This document shows, piece by piece, positions 19,417 through 29,246 of a stretch of 64,000 bases of DNA (its first letter is position 1; each line of letters starts with the position of its first letter). Position numbers and translations under genes: made by a program. The notes beneath the pieces are model-generated. The model was not told the origin of the DNA and searched no databases. It saw only the letters and a program-made list of their open reading frames with translations. The stretch is from the NCBI RefSeq assembly GCF_000238775.2, contig NZ_AFEJ02000001.1:4216001-4280000 (forward strand). Reading direction: 5' to 3'. This DNA comes from Acaryochloris sp. CCMEE 5410. GTDB lineage: Bacteria; Cyanobacteriota; Cyanobacteriia; Thermosynechococcales; Thermosynechococcaceae.

Positions 19417-19858
19417 ATTAATTGAGATTAAAGATATTCAAAATAAGTCTGTTATCTTCTTTATTCTATCGTTTGACGCCCATATCATGATTTTATACCG
19501 TCAACTAGAAAAAAGAAGAGGTAGACCCCCTTTTAAAGTTCCCGTTTATATTCCTGAACAGGGCAATCGCTTCTTCCTGATAGTTGGATATACCAATTCA
19601 TAAAAGCAGATTATTTGTCGGCCACAAATATTAAAAAAATAAGAAAATATTGCGAAATATGGTCTTTGGAAATAAAAGCAAAGCGTTATACAGCCTTAAT
19701 CTGCAAAGCTTTATATCGATATCTCATCAATTGTAAAGAACCACACCAATAATGAGACTCACAGGAGGACAATGAGAGTAATAAAAGAATTTTAGTTAAA
19801 TTCCTTTATTTTTCAGTTCAGTTCTTAACTGATCCCCTGTGTTTCTCGATTGAGCCTC
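19417..19858. other. A+T-rich intergenic region, 442 bp
   Basis: Divergent promoter region between the SpoIID-like gene (-) and the secreted hypothetical gene (+). It is strongly A/T-rich with poly-A tracts around 19630-19660. A seven-codon frame (ATG at 19772) follows AGGAGG but is too short and too close to its SD to be called. No repeats or RNA gene seen. Confidence 0.6.
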
Positions 19859-20389
19859 ATGAATAAGTATTGGTTTGATATCTCTAAATCCTCACTTCAG
19901 AAGAGCAAACGGTATACAAGACTACCGATGTATCTTCTCAGTGGTGTGGTCTTGGTGCATGTATGGGGTGTTACATCCCTCTGTGCCAATGCTCAATCCA
20001 CCCTAAAGGGGATCGAACCGGCAAAGGATATGAATTCCAATACGGCTGTGGCGGTTTCGCTACCCCAGTCTCCTCTCCAGGATGGCGTTCATCTATTTGG
20101 GCGATCCCAAGAACCTGGACAGTTACAAACTGAATACTTGATTTTTAAAATGAAGCGCAATCGGGTGATCGGGGCCTTCTTTATGCCATCGTCTTCCTTT
20201 GATTGCTTTGCGGGGCATTTGAAAGGTGGGAACTTAAACCTATCGGTGCTCGAAAGCTATGAGCAGCAGACCTATGAGCATAGCGTCAACTTAAATCAGT
20301 ATTACGCCATCAAACAGATCAACAATAACGACATGCGCATTCTTGATGTTTGTGCAGTTCATTCAGGCCACACTGCTCAAGAGCCATGA
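19859..20389 (+). CDS. Secreted hypothetical protein, 176 aa
   Basis: Starting at ATG 19859, a basic N-terminus is followed by a hydrophobic segment (about residues 24-43) ending near CANAQS, a likely signal peptide cleaved at ANA. The mature part contains GVHLFGRSQEPGQLQTEYLIF and two later Cys residues. Similar exported proteins of unknown function occur in filamentous and unicellular cyanobacteria, but I can assign no family. Its stop lies four bases from the stop of the convergent gene 20394-21035. Confidence 0.7.
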   Translation: MNKYWFDISKSSLQKSKRYTRLPMYLLSGVVLVHVWGVTSLCANAQSTLKGIEPAKDMNSNTAVAVSLPQSPLQDGVHLFGRSQEPGQLQTEYLIFKMKRNRVIGAFFMPSSSFDCFAGHLKGGNLNLSVLESYEQQTYEHSVNLNQYYAIKQINNNDMRILDVCAVHSGHTAQEP

Positions 20390-20393
20390 TTGA

Positions 20394-21035
20394 CTAACGT
20401 AGCGCTAAGGTCTCATCTAAGGTTAAATCGAGATCCTGTTTGGCATCGATAACGACCACTTCTACTTTTTCGCGCCGACCTAACAACCAGCCCCCTAATG
20501 CACCTGCGCCTGCACCGCCTAAAACTTCTAGGACGCCGGCATCGCCAAAGATTTCAGCTAAAACCCCGGCGGCAGCCCCCCCCACCAGCGCTCCCTGCCA
20601 AATGCGGTCGTTATTGCCTTTACGAATTTCTTCTTTGCGAGTGATCACATCAGACGTAGCGTCGATGTCCTGCCGTTCGCGGTTGGTCAAGATGAGAGTA
20701 TTGGCAACAAACTGAGATCCGTCGCCACTGGGTTCGAGTTGCCCTGCAATGCGACTGCCTCGGGGAATCAAGATCGTGCCTCGGGAATTACGGACATTCT
20801 CAACCACTGTCAAGGTCACGGGTAAGGTTTCATCGGGCTTGAGAATGATTCGTTCAGCCCCTTGGTAAGCTGCTGGAATCACAGTACCGGATCTGAGGGC
20901 CACTCGGCTAGAACGAGGAAAACTCTGAGCTTGAACAGGCAGAGCTTGAATCAGAGGTGCAACACCAGCACTACAAATCCCCAACGCCAATAGCGCTGCT
21001 AACCCGGCTTGAGAAGTTGGTCGATGAATAGTCAT
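20394..21035 (-). CDS. Secreted protein with glycine-zipper segment, 213 aa
   Basis: The start at 21035 (MTIHRPTSQAG) gives a signal peptide ending near VQAQS. The central domain (SGTVIPAAYQGAERIIL, RGTILIPRGSRIAGQLEP) resembles the beta domain of TrbI/VirB10-like and related cyanobacterial exported proteins. A Gly/Ala-rich hydrophobic stretch (GALVGGAAAGVLAEI then GAGAGALGGWLLG) forms a glycine zipper that may insert in a membrane. An upstream in-frame ATG at 21092 would bury the signal peptide. Function is unknown. Confidence 0.72.
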   Translation of the reverse strand: MTIHRPTSQAGLAALLALGICSAGVAPLIQALPVQAQSFPRSSRVALRSGTVIPAAYQGAERIILKPDETLPVTLTVVENVRNSRGTILIPRGSRIAGQLEPSGDGSQFVANTLILTNRERQDIDATSDVITRKEEIRKGNNDRIWQGALVGGAAAGVLAEIFGDAGVLEVLGGAGAGALGGWLLGRREKVEVVVIDAKQDLDLTLDETLALR

Positions 21036-21129
21036 GGGATTGTCCTCGCATGAAATATGTTGCACTTTGTCCTTGCATATTCTGAAAGACAACGGGGTAG
21101 CGAGGAATGTTCCTGACGGTTAAGGGAAA

Positions 21130-21594
21130 TTACGGTGACTCAGACTGGGCATAATATTGCTCTGCGACTTGTTTAAGGCGCTGTAGCTGACTCTGCATAT
21201 CTCGACGAGTCAGTTTCGCTGCAAAGGTCTGAAAACCAAAGGCAACAACCGGATTCTCCATCCGGAACTCAAACCGATTAATCAAGCGAGTGCCGCCAAT
21301 CTCGGGTTGGCATTGCCAGCGATCTCGCCCTTGGAAAAAACCATCAAATGCCCAAACCACAAGTCCTTCTTGCCGTTCAATTACGCGACTCTGTAAGGTA
21401 GGGTTAAGCAGCGGGATCCGAATCATAAAACGAGTTTGGCTACCGATCTGTGAACTCCATTCTCCTACGGGTTCACATTTTAAGAGAGGATTGAGCCAAC
21501 GGTGCATCAGCTCTTGGTCGGTAATGGTTTGATCGACGATAGCAATCGGGGCATCGATGTAGACAGATTGTTCAAAGGTGGTTGTGTCTGCCAT
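21130..21594 (-). CDS. SRPBCC (START-like) family protein, 154 aa
   Basis: The protein begins MADTTTFEQSVYIDAPIAIV, a typical polyketide-cyclase/START-fold opening, and continues with strand-rich sequence and a long C-terminal helix (RDMQSQLQRLKQVAEQYY), the usual lid of the ligand cavity. Such proteins bind small hydrophobic molecules; ligand unknown. I chose ATG 21594 over the ORF extension to 21651, which adds unrelated sequence. It is transcribed in the same direction as the preceding secreted protein gene (95 bases apart). Confidence 0.8.
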   Translation of the reverse strand: MADTTTFEQSVYIDAPIAIVDQTITDQELMHRWLNPLLKCEPVGEWSSQIGSQTRFMIRIPLLNPTLQSRVIERQEGLVVWAFDGFFQGRDRWQCQPEIGGTRLINRFEFRMENPVVAFGFQTFAAKLTRRDMQSQLQRLKQVAEQYYAQSESP

Positions 21595-21846
21595 ATTCAG
21601 TAGAAAAACGGTTGGCAATTGCTGAATCAAACACGATGTTAAAACAAGCAAACGATTGGTGGTGCTGCATTGTGCAACAGCCTTGGCAATCTCACTTTAA
21701 GATATGAAGCGCCGATTGGGTACTGAATTCTCTTGAGTTTCATCAATCTGAGAGGCATGAATGCCACCTGATGGGTTTTAGATTGGCCATTATCCTCCAA
21801 ACTATTGTTCTAGCCGTGACATCGCTATTCATCATAGGAGACAGTT

Positions 21847-23139
21847 TTGAACTTCTCACGACGCCATTTCCTCTCCATTGCCGGGGCCAGCTTAACGGGG
21901 ACCCTCATCAGTGCTCCGCTATCGCGCCTGTTTACAAGAGCGGCCAATGGACTATCGATTCAAGCTGAAGGCTATGGTCCGCTGGTTCCCGATCCCTATG
22001 GACTCTTAGATTTGCCCCGTGGCTTTCAATATCGGGCGTTTTCCCATACGGGAGAGCGGATGAGCGATGGTTTTCCGGTGCCTGGAAAACATGATGGCAT
22101 GGCAGCCTTTTCGGGGCCTAATCAGACGACCATTCTGATTCGTAATCATGAATTAAGTCCGAACCAGTCGCCCTCTGTTCAGGGGGACAATGCCTATGAT
22201 CCGCGATGTACGGGGGGGACAACGACGCTGGTGCTGAATGCTCAGCGTCAGTTAATCCGGCATTATGCTTCTTTGACAGGGACCTATCGTAATTGTGCGG
22301 GGGGACCTACTCCTTGGGGATCGTGGATTAGTTGTGAAGAGAATACGTCCACGCCCGAGAGTGATCCGGAGGTGAGTAAACGGCATGGGTATAACTTCGA
22401 AGTGCCGATGCAGGCAACCGGACCCGTGGAACCCAAGCCTCTTGTCGCAATGGGGCGTTTTAACCATGAAGCGGTTGCGGTCGACCCCGATAGCAATATT
22501 GTCTACCAAACGGAAGATCGTGGGGATGGGCTGTTCTATCGTTTTCGTCCTCAGCAGCCGCAAAATTTACAGGCTGGAGGAGTGCTTGAAGCCTTAAAAA
22601 TTAAAGGGCAACCTCAACTTAATACCAAACAGGATATACCCATCGGTCAACCCCTGCCTGTGGAATGGGTGCGTATCGACAATCCTGATCCGGTCACAGA
22701 TACCGTTCGAGCGGAGGGATATGCCAAAGGGGCTGCGCTATTTAGTCGTGGGGAAGGTATTTGCTTGGGTAAAGGCGAGGTTCTGTTCTGTTGTACAAGC
22801 GGTGGCGTTGCTAGCCTTGGCCAAGTCTGGCGGTATACCCCCAACGATAAGGATGGTGGTACTTTGACTTTATTTGTTGAACCCAATAATCCAGGAGTAT
22901 TGGACTATCCTGACAATTTAACCATGGCTCCCTTTGGCGATCTCTTTCTGTGTGAGGATGGGCGAGGTGAACAATTTATTCGGGGTATTAATCAGCAGGG
23001 ACAACTCTATGCGTTTGCCCGTAATGCTTTAAATGACAAAGAGTTAGCGGGTGCCTGTTTTTCGACTAATCCTTTAACGTTATTTGTGAATATCCAAACG
23101 CCTGGCATTACCTTTGCCATTTGGGGACCTTTTGTCTAG
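21847..23139 (+). CDS. PhoX-family (DUF839) phosphatase, Tat-exported
   Basis: The 430-residue protein starts with a twin-arginine signal (SRRHFLSIAGA) and matches the PhoX/DUF839 family, calcium-dependent alkaline phosphatases secreted under phosphate limitation. Landmarks are HDGMAAF, RNHEL, GGTTTLV, TPWGSWISCEEN, FNHEAVAVDP and YPDNLTMAPFGDLFLCEDG. The start is a TTG at 21847 with AGGAG seven bases upstream. At 430 residues it is shorter than classical PhoX but normal for cyanobacterial DUF839 proteins. I see no clear Pho box in the promoter. Confidence 0.88.
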   Translation: MNFSRRHFLSIAGASLTGTLISAPLSRLFTRAANGLSIQAEGYGPLVPDPYGLLDLPRGFQYRAFSHTGERMSDGFPVPGKHDGMAAFSGPNQTTILIRNHELSPNQSPSVQGDNAYDPRCTGGTTTLVLNAQRQLIRHYASLTGTYRNCAGGPTPWGSWISCEENTSTPESDPEVSKRHGYNFEVPMQATGPVEPKPLVAMGRFNHEAVAVDPDSNIVYQTEDRGDGLFYRFRPQQPQNLQAGGVLEALKIKGQPQLNTKQDIPIGQPLPVEWVRIDNPDPVTDTVRAEGYAKGAALFSRGEGICLGKGEVLFCCTSGGVASLGQVWRYTPNDKDGGTLTLFVEPNNPGVLDYPDNLTMAPFGDLFLCEDGRGEQFIRGINQQGQLYAFARNALNDKELAGACFSTNPLTLFVNIQTPGITFAIWGPFV

Positions 23140-23500
23140 TTTTATCCAAACATAGAACTCAAACTTTGGGTGTGATGAAAACAATTTGGCTGAATAAATA
23201 TAAACTGGTGGAGAAATAAAGATCACATCGAAGGTTAAAAGTTAGCAATATTGGGTCAAGATGGTGCGCAACATGTGCCTTTCTGGGCTGAGTAAAACAG
23301 CTTCATATTGCTCGTATAGCGTTCTGGATATTGATCACTAGGGTTGTCAGAGCCTGATATCTTCAATAGTGACTATCCGCCTATGTTATCTCCACGATAT
23401 GGATATGAATCAATCTGTACCATCCCTCACTTTATGTGCCTAAGTTTGAGAACACGAGATGCATTAACGATGCTCTTTTTGCCCTAGTCCCACTGACTGC
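23140..23500. other. Intergenic region, 361 bp
   Basis: Between the PhoX-like gene and the methyltransferase gene, both on the plus strand. No coding frame, strong hairpin or repeat seen. It presumably holds the promoter of the methyltransferase gene. Confidence 0.5.
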
Positions 23501-24385
23501 ATGGATTCAGAAACCAATTTTTCTTCGCTACAACTGACCTGTCCCATTTGCGATCAAAGCAGTGTGCGTTTATTTCGCAAGAATAGTTATTGGATACGAG
23601 AATGCGATCGCTGCCATCACCAATTTTCAGAACAACAACCGACTGCCAAAAGTGTTAGCCAGATCTATGATGGCCAATATTTTCAGGGAGATGGTCCAGG
23701 CTATATCGATTACTTAGCAGAAGCCGAATTATTGCAACAACTCGGCCAATATTATGCTGAGCGATTGGCTTATTATGTGTTGCCGGGTACCGTTTTAGAT
23801 GTCGGTGCAGCGGCGGGTTTTGTCCTTCAAGGACTGATGACTGCTGGATGGCGGGGAGAAGGGGTAGAGCCCAATCCGCGCATTGCTGAATTTGGTGAGG
23901 AGCAGTTGGGATTGAAAATGACTGTTGGCACCCTTGAGAATTATCCTACCCAAAATCGGTTTGATCTGGTGATGATGGTTCAAGTCATCCAACACTTCTA
24001 CAATTTGAAACTAGCGCTCCATACGGCCAGTATGGTGACTAAACCTGGCGGGTTTTGGTTGATTGAAACCTGGGATCGATCGAGTCTACTGGCTCGGATG
24101 CGGGGCCAGAATTGGCATGCCTATACCCCTCCGAGCCGTTCCCATTGGTTCTCGCCACCGGGGTTAGAACGTCTGGTTGCCCAATATGGGTTTCAGGAAG
24201 TGGCGCGGGGCAGTCCGAGTAAGTGGATGAATGGTCAGTATCGGAAATCGGTATTGCGATACCAACTGATGGATAAGGCTTGGGGCAAGACCTTAGCCCA
24301 AGGTTTGAATTTGATGCCTGACCAGATAAAAACCCCTTATATCGGCGGGGATATCTTTTGGGGCCTTTATCAAAAGGCGGTTTAG
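23501..24385 (+). CDS. SAM-dependent methyltransferase with N-terminal zinc ribbon
   Basis: The 294-residue protein opens with two CxxC pairs (CPIC near residue 14, CDRC near 35), a small zinc ribbon. A Rossmann methyltransferase domain follows with motif I VLDVGAAAGFVL near residue 99, an acidic motif II (GVEPNPRIAEFG) and FDLVMMVQVIQH. Proteins with this layout methylate sugars or other small metabolites in polysaccharide or secondary pathways; substrate unknown. It lies 118 bases upstream of recA on the same strand, but a functional link is not implied. Confidence 0.85.
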   Translation: MDSETNFSSLQLTCPICDQSSVRLFRKNSYWIRECDRCHHQFSEQQPTAKSVSQIYDGQYFQGDGPGYIDYLAEAELLQQLGQYYAERLAYYVLPGTVLDVGAAAGFVLQGLMTAGWRGEGVEPNPRIAEFGEEQLGLKMTVGTLENYPTQNRFDLVMMVQVIQHFYNLKLALHTASMVTKPGGFWLIETWDRSSLLARMRGQNWHAYTPPSRSHWFSPPGLERLVAQYGFQEVARGSPSKWMNGQYRKSVLRYQLMDKAWGKTLAQGLNLMPDQIKTPYIGGDIFWGLYQKAV

Positions 24386-24503
24386 GGTGGGCTGTGGGGT
24401 TGGTTCTTTGCAGAATTGCCCAGGGCAGCGCTGGCAAAATAGCACTTTGGTATGGTGCACAATAAAGTGATGCTTGCCCAATTTAATTTGATTTGAGGTG
24501 TTC

Positions 24504-25574
24504 ATGGCCGCTGATAATTCCACTAACTCTGAGAAAGACAAAGCCCTAGGCGTCGTCCTGAATCAAATCGAACGTACCTTTGGGAAAGGATCGATTATGC
24601 GTTTGGGTGATGCCACCCAGATGAAAGTGGAGACGATTTCGAGTGGTGCTTTAACCCTGGATTTGGCTTTAGGGGGCGGCTTGCCCAAAGGCCGGGTAAT
24701 TGAGATTTATGGTCCTGAAAGTTCCGGTAAAACAACCTTGGCGTTGCATGCGATCGCAGAAGTGCAGCGATCCGGCGGCATTGCCGCTTTTGTGGATGCT
24801 GAACATGCTCTCGACCCCACCTATGCTTCAGCCGTAGGCGTCGATACGGAAAATCTGCTGGTGGCTCAACCTGATACCGGGGAATCGGCCTTAGAAATTG
24901 TCGACCAGCTGGTCCGCTCTACCGCCGTTGATATTGTAGTGATTGACTCCGTAGCGGCCCTCGTTCCTCGCGCTGAAATTGAAGGTGATATGGGAGATTC
25001 CCATATGGGACTGCAGGCCCGCCTGATGAGTCAGGCCCTACGGAAAATTACTGGCAATATTGGTCGCACTGGCTGCACGGTGGTGTTCCTCAACCAGCTA
25101 CGCCAAAAAATTGGCGTGACCTACGGTAATCCGGAAGTGACTACAGGCGGAAACGCTCTCAAGTTCTATGCTTCAGTACGTTTAGATATTCGCCGGATCC
25201 AGACTTTGAAAAAAGGTACTGAAGAGTTTGGGATTCGAGCCAAGGTCAAAGTGGTCAAAAATAAAGTGGCTCCTCCGTTTCGGATTGGAGAATTTGACAT
25301 TATCTTTGGTCAAGGCATCTCTACCCTGGGTTGCCTGTTAGATATGGCGGAAGAAACTGACATTCTGATTCGCAAAGGGGCTTGGTATAGCTACAACGGC
25401 GAAAATATTGGTCAAGGCCGTGACAATACGGTTCGCTATATGAAGGATAATCCTGAGTTTACGGAGTCCCTGACCCAGCAAGTGCGAGCCAAGCTAGATA
25501 CAGGGGCGGAAGTGTCGGCCAATACTGTTGCGTCTACTAAAAAAGGGGAAAAATCAAAAGAGAAATCAGAGTAG
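24504..25574 (+). CDS. recA: Recombinase RecA
   Basis: RecA forms filaments on single-stranded DNA and catalyses strand exchange and SOS co-protease activity. The 356-residue protein shows Walker A (GPESSGKTT, residues 70-78), the DNA-binding loop 1 region ([20 protein letters not shown]), loop 2 ([18 protein letters not shown]) and a Lys/Glu-rich C-terminus. I chose ATG 24504 with GAGG just upstream; a GTG at 24498 is also in frame. No LexA-type operator is evident upstream. The last nine bases overlap the end of the convergent phoD-like gene. Confidence 0.98.
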   Translation: MAADNSTNSEKDKALGVVLNQIERTFGKGSIMRLGDATQMKVETISSGALTLDLALGGGLPKGRVIEIYGPESSGKTTLALHAIAEVQRSGGIAAFVDAEHALDPTYASAVGVDTENLLVAQPDTGESALEIVDQLVRSTAVDIVVIDSVAALVPRAEIEGDMGDSHMGLQARLMSQALRKITGNIGRTGCTVVFLNQLRQKIGVTYGNPEVTTGGNALKFYASVRLDIRRIQTLKKGTEEFGIRAKVKVVKNKVAPPFRIGEFDIIFGQGISTLGCLLDMAEETDILIRKGAWYSYNGENIGQGRDNTVRYMKDNPEFTESLTQQVRAKLDTGAEVSANTVASTKKGEKSKEKSE

Positions 25575-27173
25575 GTCCGTTGATCGGGATGAGAAGGTGA
25601 TTGCAGAGGTAGTGGGTTGAATATTATCCATTCTCTGGGCACCCGGCTGACCGTTTTTAATCTGATAGGACGCCAATGTGCGTATGGTTGCGCCTGGCTT
25701 CTCGACTTGTTCCACTACCCGCAACTGTGCGGTCCATTGCTGGGGCGTGACTTCACAAACCACATATCCTCGATACCGACTCTCAAAGAACTGAATGTGG
25801 GGGTTCACTTTTAAAGCTAAGGTAAATAGGTCAGGATTGGGGCCACGGGAGCTGATCGACGTGCCGACAATCTCCGTTGCCACCACGGGGGATTGTGGAT
25901 CTTGAAAATCTGATTTTAAGTCGGTGACCCAAAACGAGTGGATATCGCCACCAATGACGACGGGGTTTTTAGGTTGATATTGGCTGATGGATTCGAGGAT
26001 GCGATCGCGGGTGGCAGCATAGCCATCCCAACCATCGGTCCAATATCCAGCCAGTGGTCCGATGCCTTGTTTTAGCTCGGCCATCAACATTGGCTGAGCA
26101 ATGACCGTCCAACCCGTAGATGCATTTTTTAAGCCATCTAAAAGCCATCGTTCTTGCTCGAAACCCAGCAGCGATCGCTTTGGATCCAGGCGCTCGTCAC
26201 AATTGAAGGCAACTTGCCCACCCCCTTTGCCGTTTTGATCGCAGGCTTGATCATCTCGGTATTGGCGAGTGTCTAAGCAATGGAATTCAGCTAAATTCCC
26301 AAAGCAAAACCGTCGATAGAGCTGTAAGTGATCCCCTTGGGGTTGGGAGGTAGGGCGTAGGGGGAGATGCTCATAATAGGCTTGATAAGCAGCTTGCCGA
26401 CGCCGTCGGAACATAGCTGGATCCTCAAAGCCTTGGGACTCATCATTGGCATAATCATTCTCGACTTCATGGTCATCCCAAATACAGATAAAAGGAAATG
26501 CTGCATGGGCTGCTTGCAAGTGCGGATCGCTCTTGTACAGGGCATAGCGCCAACGATACCCCTTGAGGTCGATGGGATTGGGGCCGACATGTTGGCGAGG
26601 TCGTCCAGATTTCGGTTTCCCTTCGTAGATGTAGTCTCCCAAATGAAACACTAAATCCAACTCTTCTTGAGCTAAGTGCTTATAGGCCGTGTAATGGCCA
26701 TATTCATAGTGCTGACAAGACACATAGGCAAATTTGAGGTGCTCAGCCTCAGATGCGGAAGCAGGTATAGTGCGGGTCCGACCGATGGGACTGATTTCAT
26801 CTCCGGCTTGAAATCGATACCAATACCATTGTCCTGGCGATAAGTTGTCCACCACGACATGTACTGAATGGCCCCATTGGGGAACGGCTTGGACCGTTCC
26901 TTCTTGAACTACCTTGGTCATCTGGGCATCCGTTGCAATTTGCCACTGAATAGGAATAGCAACAGCAGGCATGGGTTGCCCTGATAAGGGCTCAGGAGCC
27001 AGCCGGGTCCACAACACGACGCTATTAGACTCTGGGTCCCCCGAAGCGACCCCTAAGCTAAATGGGTAGGCCGAAAATTTGGGCTGTGCGAGTAGGGGTA
27101 GCTGGTGGTTAGACCAAAGAACCCACCCCATAGCGCTACCAGCGGTCAATAAGAATTGCCTGCGGTTCAACAT
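25566..27173 (-). CDS. phoD: PhoD-family alkaline phosphatase, Tat-exported
   Basis: The 535-residue protein starts with a Tat signal ([14 protein letters not shown]). It has the PhoD N-terminal domain ([21 protein letters not shown], written in two parts SLGVASGDP and SVVLWTRL) and metal-binding blocks [36 protein letters not shown] and GGDIHSFWV. It would release phosphate from organic esters outside the cytoplasmic membrane, using Ca and Fe in known homologues. It is convergent with recA, overlapping by nine bases. Together with the PhoX-like gene it gives two unrelated exported phosphatases within 5.5 kb. Confidence 0.94.
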   Translation of the reverse strand: MLNRRQFLLTAGSAMGWVLWSNHQLPLLAQPKFSAYPFSLGVASGDPESNSVVLWTRLAPEPLSGQPMPAVAIPIQWQIATDAQMTKVVQEGTVQAVPQWGHSVHVVVDNLSPGQWYWYRFQAGDEISPIGRTRTIPASASEAEHLKFAYVSCQHYEYGHYTAYKHLAQEELDLVFHLGDYIYEGKPKSGRPRQHVGPNPIDLKGYRWRYALYKSDPHLQAAHAAFPFICIWDDHEVENDYANDESQGFEDPAMFRRRRQAAYQAYYEHLPLRPTSQPQGDHLQLYRRFCFGNLAEFHCLDTRQYRDDQACDQNGKGGGQVAFNCDERLDPKRSLLGFEQERWLLDGLKNASTGWTVIAQPMLMAELKQGIGPLAGYWTDGWDGYAATRDRILESISQYQPKNPVVIGGDIHSFWVTDLKSDFQDPQSPVVATEIVGTSISSRGPNPDLFTLALKVNPHIQFFESRYRGYVVCEVTPQQWTAQLRVVEQVEKPGATIRTLASYQIKNGQPGAQRMDNIQPTTSAITFSSRSTDLL

Positions 27174-27262
27174 ATTTATATCTGGTAAAGATGAGAAGTT
27201 TGACTATCTATACCTTGATGCAATTCAGAGGCCTAGGTTTCTAGAATTTAACCTCAATCCAG

Positions 27263-27604
27263 TCAGGAATGGGTTGGGTCATCATCTTGAAGATCGGTAG
27301 TGGATGTTCTGTCAGACAACCTGCCCCAAGGCTGTCCACGCCAGTTCCAGAGACGATTAACGGCGACTTGCTCAGGGAGGCCAAACAGTGTTAGAGGAAC
27401 CAGGTGTCGTGACATATATAGGACATTGACGGTTCGTATCCTTGCAGTAATAAAACTCGAATCAATGTCAGCATCGGCAAGAATCATGACATCTCGACGA
27501 ATATTCCTGGCAACAAAACGCGACAAGGTTTGTCCTTGACGAAAGATTTGACGACGTCTGTGTTTCTGAACTTGATGGAAGAGCGCTTTAATCGCCTGCA
27601 GCAT
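27263..27604 (-). CDS. Hypothetical protein, 113 aa
   Basis: The ATG at 27604 opens a small basic protein with a helical Arg/Gln/His-rich N-terminus (HQVQKHRRRQIFRQG) and a polar acidic tail. No membrane segment or known motif is visible. It lies directly upstream of, and in the same direction as, the phoD-like gene (89 bases), so they may share a transcript. It could also be unrelated. Confidence 0.5.
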   Translation of the reverse strand: MLQAIKALFHQVQKHRRRQIFRQGQTLSRFVARNIRRDVMILADADIDSSFITARIRTVNVLYMSRHLVPLTLFGLPEQVAVNRLWNWRGQPWGRLSDRTSTTDLQDDDPTHS

Positions 27605-27765
27605 GATTGCTGAGATTCATAACTAAACGTTATGGCGTCCTAAACACGAATTAATATTCTGAATCGAACGTTCTCAATTATGATCAAAGAAGTGATTGTT
27701 CTTATCAAATCTTTAAATCACCCCTTTAAGAAACATCCTTATACCGTTGTCTAGGGAGTCAACTC

Positions 27766-28125
27766 ATGGCTACATCCGAGAAAAAACCCGAAGAAGGGGC
27801 AATTGAGCTCTACCAAACTCCTCCCCTACCTCAAAATCGACCCATCGCAGCAAGAACCTTAGAAGTTGTAGATACTTCAAGCTTGCCTGGTAATCGTCCG
27901 ATCACTGCGGTCCACTTAGAAGTGGTCGATACTGATACCCTACCGAACCACCGCCCCATCATCCGGTCTGGGTTGGATATCGTTGACGAAGAAAGCTTAG
28001 TTGGTAATCGTCCCATTGTGAATATGGGTTTGCCCTTGGTTCCTTCTCCGAACCTGCCCAACAATCGCCCCGTTGCCACGGAACCCATTTACGATCCAGC
28101 CGACTTGATGGGCTATATCGACTAA
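27766..28125 (+). CDS. LPxNRPI repeat protein, 119 aa
   Basis: After a short polar start, the protein consists of about five tandem repeats of 20 residues, each of the form LPxNRPI followed by a variable segment and (L/I)(E/D)(V/I)VD. The Asn-Arg-Pro core is almost invariant. There is no signal peptide or membrane segment. A strong AGGGAG precedes the ATG at 27766. The regular period suggests an extended or solenoid-like scaffold, but no function is known to me. Confidence 0.78.
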   Translation: MATSEKKPEEGAIELYQTPPLPQNRPIAARTLEVVDTSSLPGNRPITAVHLEVVDTDTLPNHRPIIRSGLDIVDEESLVGNRPIVNMGLPLVPSPNLPNNRPVATEPIYDPADLMGYID

Positions 28126-28157
28126 CGGTTCATTAAGCTTAATAATGAACGCAATCA

Positions 28158-28188
28158 GGTGAGACAGCGGTTTATCCCCTGTCTCCTC
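28158..28188 (+). terminator. Weak stem-loop after the LPxNRPI gene
   Basis: GAGACAG (28161-28167) pairs with CTGTCTC (28179-28185), extendable imperfectly outward. It sits about 35 bases after the stop. There is no clear T tract, so termination is only suggested. Confidence 0.35.
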
Positions 28189-28298
28189 CTGCCCTATACC
28201 CTTTTCAAAAAAGACCAGGCAAAATAAAGTAAGGTGACTTCCGCTTAAACTTTGTCTAGAGCAAAGTATTGCCTAAGCCCATCCTTCTGTAATTGAGT

Positions 28299-29246
28299 AT
28301 GCCAAACCTCAATGAATGCTATCGCACCTTAGAGTTGAGGGTTGGCGCGTCTTTAGAAGAGGTCAATGAAGCCTACAAAGACTTAGTCTTTATTTGGCAC
28401 CCCGATCGTATTCCCCAAAGCCGCGAGCGTTTGCAGCAAAAAGCCATCGTCAAGCTACAAGATCTCAACAAAGCTCGTGACTATCTGCAATCCTACCTGC
28501 AACGACGTCAAAACTTGCGGTCAGCCCGTCGTCCGGCTCAGAAAGCAGCGGCAGCAGGCCAGGCCCGATCAGCCAGTTCACCTGCTCCTGCAAAAACGAC
28601 AAGACGCACAGCTCCACCCCGCACCACTCAAAAGCCTAAAGAGCGACAATCCCAAGCTGCTCAAAAGTTTCGGCAGCGCACCAAGGCAACTCAACCCCCA
28701 CCCAGATCTGTTCCCAATCCTAAGACGCAAAAGGCTGCTCCGCCCCAAAGTAAGCCTCCTCAGCCACCTGTTGCGACCGATTCTGCTGCTAAGCGAGCTG
28801 CTAAACGATGGCGCACAGGTCGAGCGGCAGAGCCTGCTAAAACAGCTCCTGCAGCAACCAAGTCTACCTCGCGTCCTCTGACGCCAGACCACAGTGGTGT
28901 CGATTGGCACGGTGCTGATCTACAAGAGCGGGATTTCTCAGGGCGCAATCTGAGTCAAGCTAATTTAGCGAATGTCAATCTCAAAGATGCATTTATGCAT
29001 AAGGTGAATCTGGCGGGTGCTAATTTGACAAATGCCAATTTGACTCGTGCCAATCTACTCCAAGCCAACCTCACCCAGGCCAACTTGCAAGGCGCTAATC
29101 TGACCGCTGCAGATTTAAGTGGCGCTGATTTGCGAGGGGCAGATTTTACCGGGGCCAATATGGGTATCGGCAAAAAAGTAATGGTCAAACTAACGGGTGC
29201 TAATCTCTCTGGGGCGATTATGCCTAACGGCACAATCCATACCTAA
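28299..29246 (+). CDS. J-domain protein with pentapeptide repeats, 315 aa
   Basis: Residues 1-65 form a J domain with the HPD motif (WHPDRIPQS), the signature for stimulating DnaK ATPase. Residues 70-195 are a disordered Lys/Arg/Ala/Pro-rich linker. Residues about 200-315 are pentapeptide repeats of A(N/D)Lxx type (ANLTNANLTRANL), which fold as a right-handed beta helix. The architecture is a known cyanobacterial type. The repeats may recruit a client or partner to DnaK, but this is inferred. I chose the ATG at 28299; a TTG two codons upstream is also in frame. Confidence 0.88.
   Translation: MPNLNECYRTLELRVGASLEEVNEAYKDLVFIWHPDRIPQSRERLQQKAIVKLQDLNKARDYLQSYLQRRQNLRSARRPAQKAAAAGQARSASSPAPAKTTRRTAPPRTTQKPKERQSQAAQKFRQRTKATQPPPRSVPNPKTQKAAPPQSKPPQPPVATDSAAKRAAKRWRTGRAAEPAKTAPAATKSTSRPLTPDHSGVDWHGADLQERDFSGRNLSQANLANVNLKDAFMHKVNLAGANLTNANLTRANLLQANLTQANLQGANLTAADLSGADLRGADFTGANMGIGKKVMVKLTGANLSGAIMPNGTIHT

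Noticed and set aside
19772-19795. Seven-codon ORF (MRVIKEF) after AGGAGG
   Set aside because: The SD lies only three bases from the ATG and the frame is too short to distinguish from chance; no attenuator-like hairpins follow.
24386-24503. Search for a LexA/SOS box before recA
   Set aside because: No convincing palindromic operator found; cyanobacterial recA is often not under classical LexA control.
27235-27262. Possible Pho box (TTTAACCT) upstream of phoD
   Set aside because: Only one half-repeat is present; cyanobacterial Pho boxes need three tandem repeats, and the intervening 113-aa gene complicates the promoter position.
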